From contig JAGYOT010000146.1 in the NCBI GenBank assembly GCA_018399455.1, positions 1 through 5,641 of the forward strand: 5,641 bases of DNA, in the 5' to 3' direction. The stretch comes from Desulfobacterales bacterium. GTDB taxonomy: Bacteria; Desulfobacterota; Desulfobacteria; Desulfobacterales; Desulfosalsimonadaceae. The translations under genes and the position numbers were made by a program. Below are positions 4,509 to 5,641 of the stretch, piece after piece; the first letter of the stretch is position 1, and every line of letters starts with the position of its first letter. The notes under the pieces were generated by a model. It was not told the DNA's origin, made no database searches, and worked only from the letters and a program-made list of their open reading frames with translations.

Positions 4509-5641
4509 TCAATCGGCTTTGCGGCGCAAAAATGTCGGAATATCCAGATCCGTATCATAATTGAAGTTCGGATTATTGGCTGCCCCCTTATCCGCTTTTC
4601 GGGCAGATTTATCGGTAAAGCCTTTGAAACCGCCTCTGGTTCTGCCCTTTTGTTTATTGGCTTCGTTTCGGATAACGGTCGGGATATCATAGTCCTCCTG
4701 GTTGATTTCCTCCTCGGTCAGGTCCCGGAGTTTCCCCCTGGGCTGGAAGGCTTCAGCCGGAAATTGATGGATATTGCCTTTGAGCTGCTGCATATCCCGA
4801 TCCCCGATGCCGGTGGCGATCACGGTAACCCGCATTTCATCGCCAAGCGAATCATCGACGGCGGTCCCCCATATCAGTTCGACATCTTCATTGCCGATCT
4901 CATTATAAATCCGGTCAGAGGCTTCCATGGTCTCCTCCATGGTAAGCTCTGAACTGCAGGTGATATTCATCAACACGCCGCGGGCACCGACAATGGAGTT
5001 GTCCTCCAGCAGGGGATGGGAAATGGCCCGCTCTGCAGCTTCCAAGGCCCGGTTTTCGCCGCTTGCCACCCCAATTCCCATAATGGCCATGCCGGCCTTG
5101 CTCATGGTCGTTTTCACGTCCGCAAAATCAAGATTGATCAACCCCGGATGCATAATCAGGTCTGTGATTCCCTTAACCGAATGATGAAGGATTTCGTCGG
5201 CCTTTTTGAACATCTCGATGAGCGTGGCTTTTTTCGAGGCCAGGCCCCGCAGGCGATCATTTGGAATTGTAATCACGGTATCAGCGACTTCCTTGAGCTT
5301 TGCAACGCCTTCTTCGGCGTAGCGGCTTCTTTTTTTGGCTTCAAAGGCAAAGGGCTTGGTCACCACGGCAACCGTTAATGCCCCCAACTCCTTGCAAATC
5401 TCAGCAATCACAGGCGCTGCACCGGTACCGGTACCTCCCCCCAAACCGGCTGCGATAAATACCATATGGCTGTCGGCCAGGGCTTCACGCAACAGCTCAG
5501 TGGATTCAACAGCCGCCTCCCGCCCGACATTCGGATCAGCACCGGCGCCCAGCCCCTGGGTCAGCTCCTCGCCAAGCTGAATCTTGGTATTGGCCTTGGC
5601 ACTGGCCAATGCCTGGGCATCCGTATTGGCGGCGATAAATT
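4509..5641 (-). CDS. ftsZ: FtsZ, cell-division GTPase (N-terminus beyond the window)
   Basis: The frame is open to the right edge and gives 376 complete codons, beginning FIAANTDAQALA. That peptide normally lies about 40 residues into FtsZ, so the true start is outside. FtsZ is the tubulin-like GTPase that polymerises into the division ring. Visible signatures are GLGAGADPNVGR, the tubulin/FtsZ nucleotide loop GGGTGTG (5421-5441), TKPFAFE, and the T7-loop region NLDFADVKTTM with the catalytic aspartates. The protein ends LDIPTFLRRKAD, a near-ideal C-terminal peptide for FtsA/ZipA-type membrane tethers. A second, similar motif, DYDIPTVIR, sits about 41 residues earlier, at the start of a basic, low-complexity linker. 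The in-frame TTG at 5607-5609 is an internal Leu codon and not the start. It would be the end of a division (dcw) cluster; the rnf operon that follows is functionally unrelated. Confidence 0.97.
   Translation of the reverse strand, partial: FIAANTDAQALASAKANTKIQLGEELTQGLGAGADPNVGREAAVESTELLREALADSHMVFIAAGLGGGTGTGAAPVIAEICKELGALTVAVVTKPFAFEAKKRSRYAEEGVAKLKEVADTVITIPNDRLRGLASKKATLIEMFKKADEILHHSVKGITDLIMHPGLINLDFADVKTTMSKAGMAIMGIGVASGENRALEAAERAISHPLLEDNSIVGARGVLMNITCSSELTMEETMEASDRIYNEIGNEDVELIWGTAVDDSLGDEMRVTVIATGIGDRDMQQLKGNIHQFPAEAFQPRGKLRDLTEEEINQEDYDIPTVIRNEANKQKGRTRGGFKGFTDKSARKADKGAANNPNFNYDTDLDIPTFLRRKAD

Noticed and set aside
5607..5609. TTG as a possible ftsZ start codon
   Set aside because: The frame continues upstream with FIAANTDAQA, which is core FtsZ sequence, so the gene runs off the window and this TTG is an internal Leu codon.
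1..5641. CRISPR arrays, insertion sequences, tRNA or rRNA genes
   Set aside because: I saw no regularly spaced repeats, transposase-like frames, terminal inverted repeats or RNA gene signatures. The window is a compact, same-strand housekeeping and energy-metabolism region.

Overview
The window reads entirely from the minus strand. It holds the 3' end of ftsZ (right edge), an intergenic leader and promoter, and then most of an Rnf-type ion-pumping redox operon running right to left: an octaheme cytochrome c gene, rnfC, rnfD, rnfG, rnfE and the first four codons of rnfA at the left edge. Multiheme c-type cytochromes with cytochrome c3-like heme motifs next to rnf, moderate GC content and a proteobacterial FtsZ C-terminus together suggest a deltaproteobacterium (Desulfobacterota), probably a sulfate reducer or close relative. 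This is inference; no marker gene fixes the taxon.

Layout, right to left. 5641-4509: ftsZ, lacking about 40 N-terminal codons beyond the edge, presumably the last gene of a dcw cluster. 4508-4217: 292 bases without a convincing gene. They carry a TTGACA-type promoter and about 200 nt of leader with one possible hairpin. 4216-3581: a membrane-anchored octaheme cytochrome. 3580-3489: a short gap. 3488-49: rnfC, rnfD, rnfG and rnfE, tightly packed with 8-nt overlaps at C/D and D/G. 12-1: the start of rnfA with a good ribosome binding site. rnfB is expected beyond the left edge.

How the genes work together. In characterised Rnf complexes electrons pass between ferredoxin and NAD through RnfB, the membrane Fe-S site of RnfA/RnfE, covalent FMN on RnfG, covalent FMN on RnfD, and RnfC (FMN, 4Fe-4S clusters, NADH site). 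Here RnfE and RnfG keep their cofactor residues. RnfD has Asp where the flavin-bearing Thr is expected, and RnfC has lost the Gly-rich FMN/NADH signatures while keeping both 4Fe-4S motifs. The arm beyond RnfG therefore looks disabled as a route to NAD, and the operon instead begins with an octaheme cytochrome placed to take electrons from RnfG on the periplasmic side. My reading is a ferredoxin:cytochrome c Rnf rather than a ferredoxin:NAD Rnf. This resembles in outline the cytochrome-linked Rnf of Methanosarcina. It is the most interesting feature of the window and can be tested by alignment and biochemistry.

The cytochrome has an unusual internal plan: two copies of the first half of a cytochrome c3-like unit followed by two copies of the second half (A-A-B-B), with just the number of candidate distal histidines needed for eight bis-His hemes.
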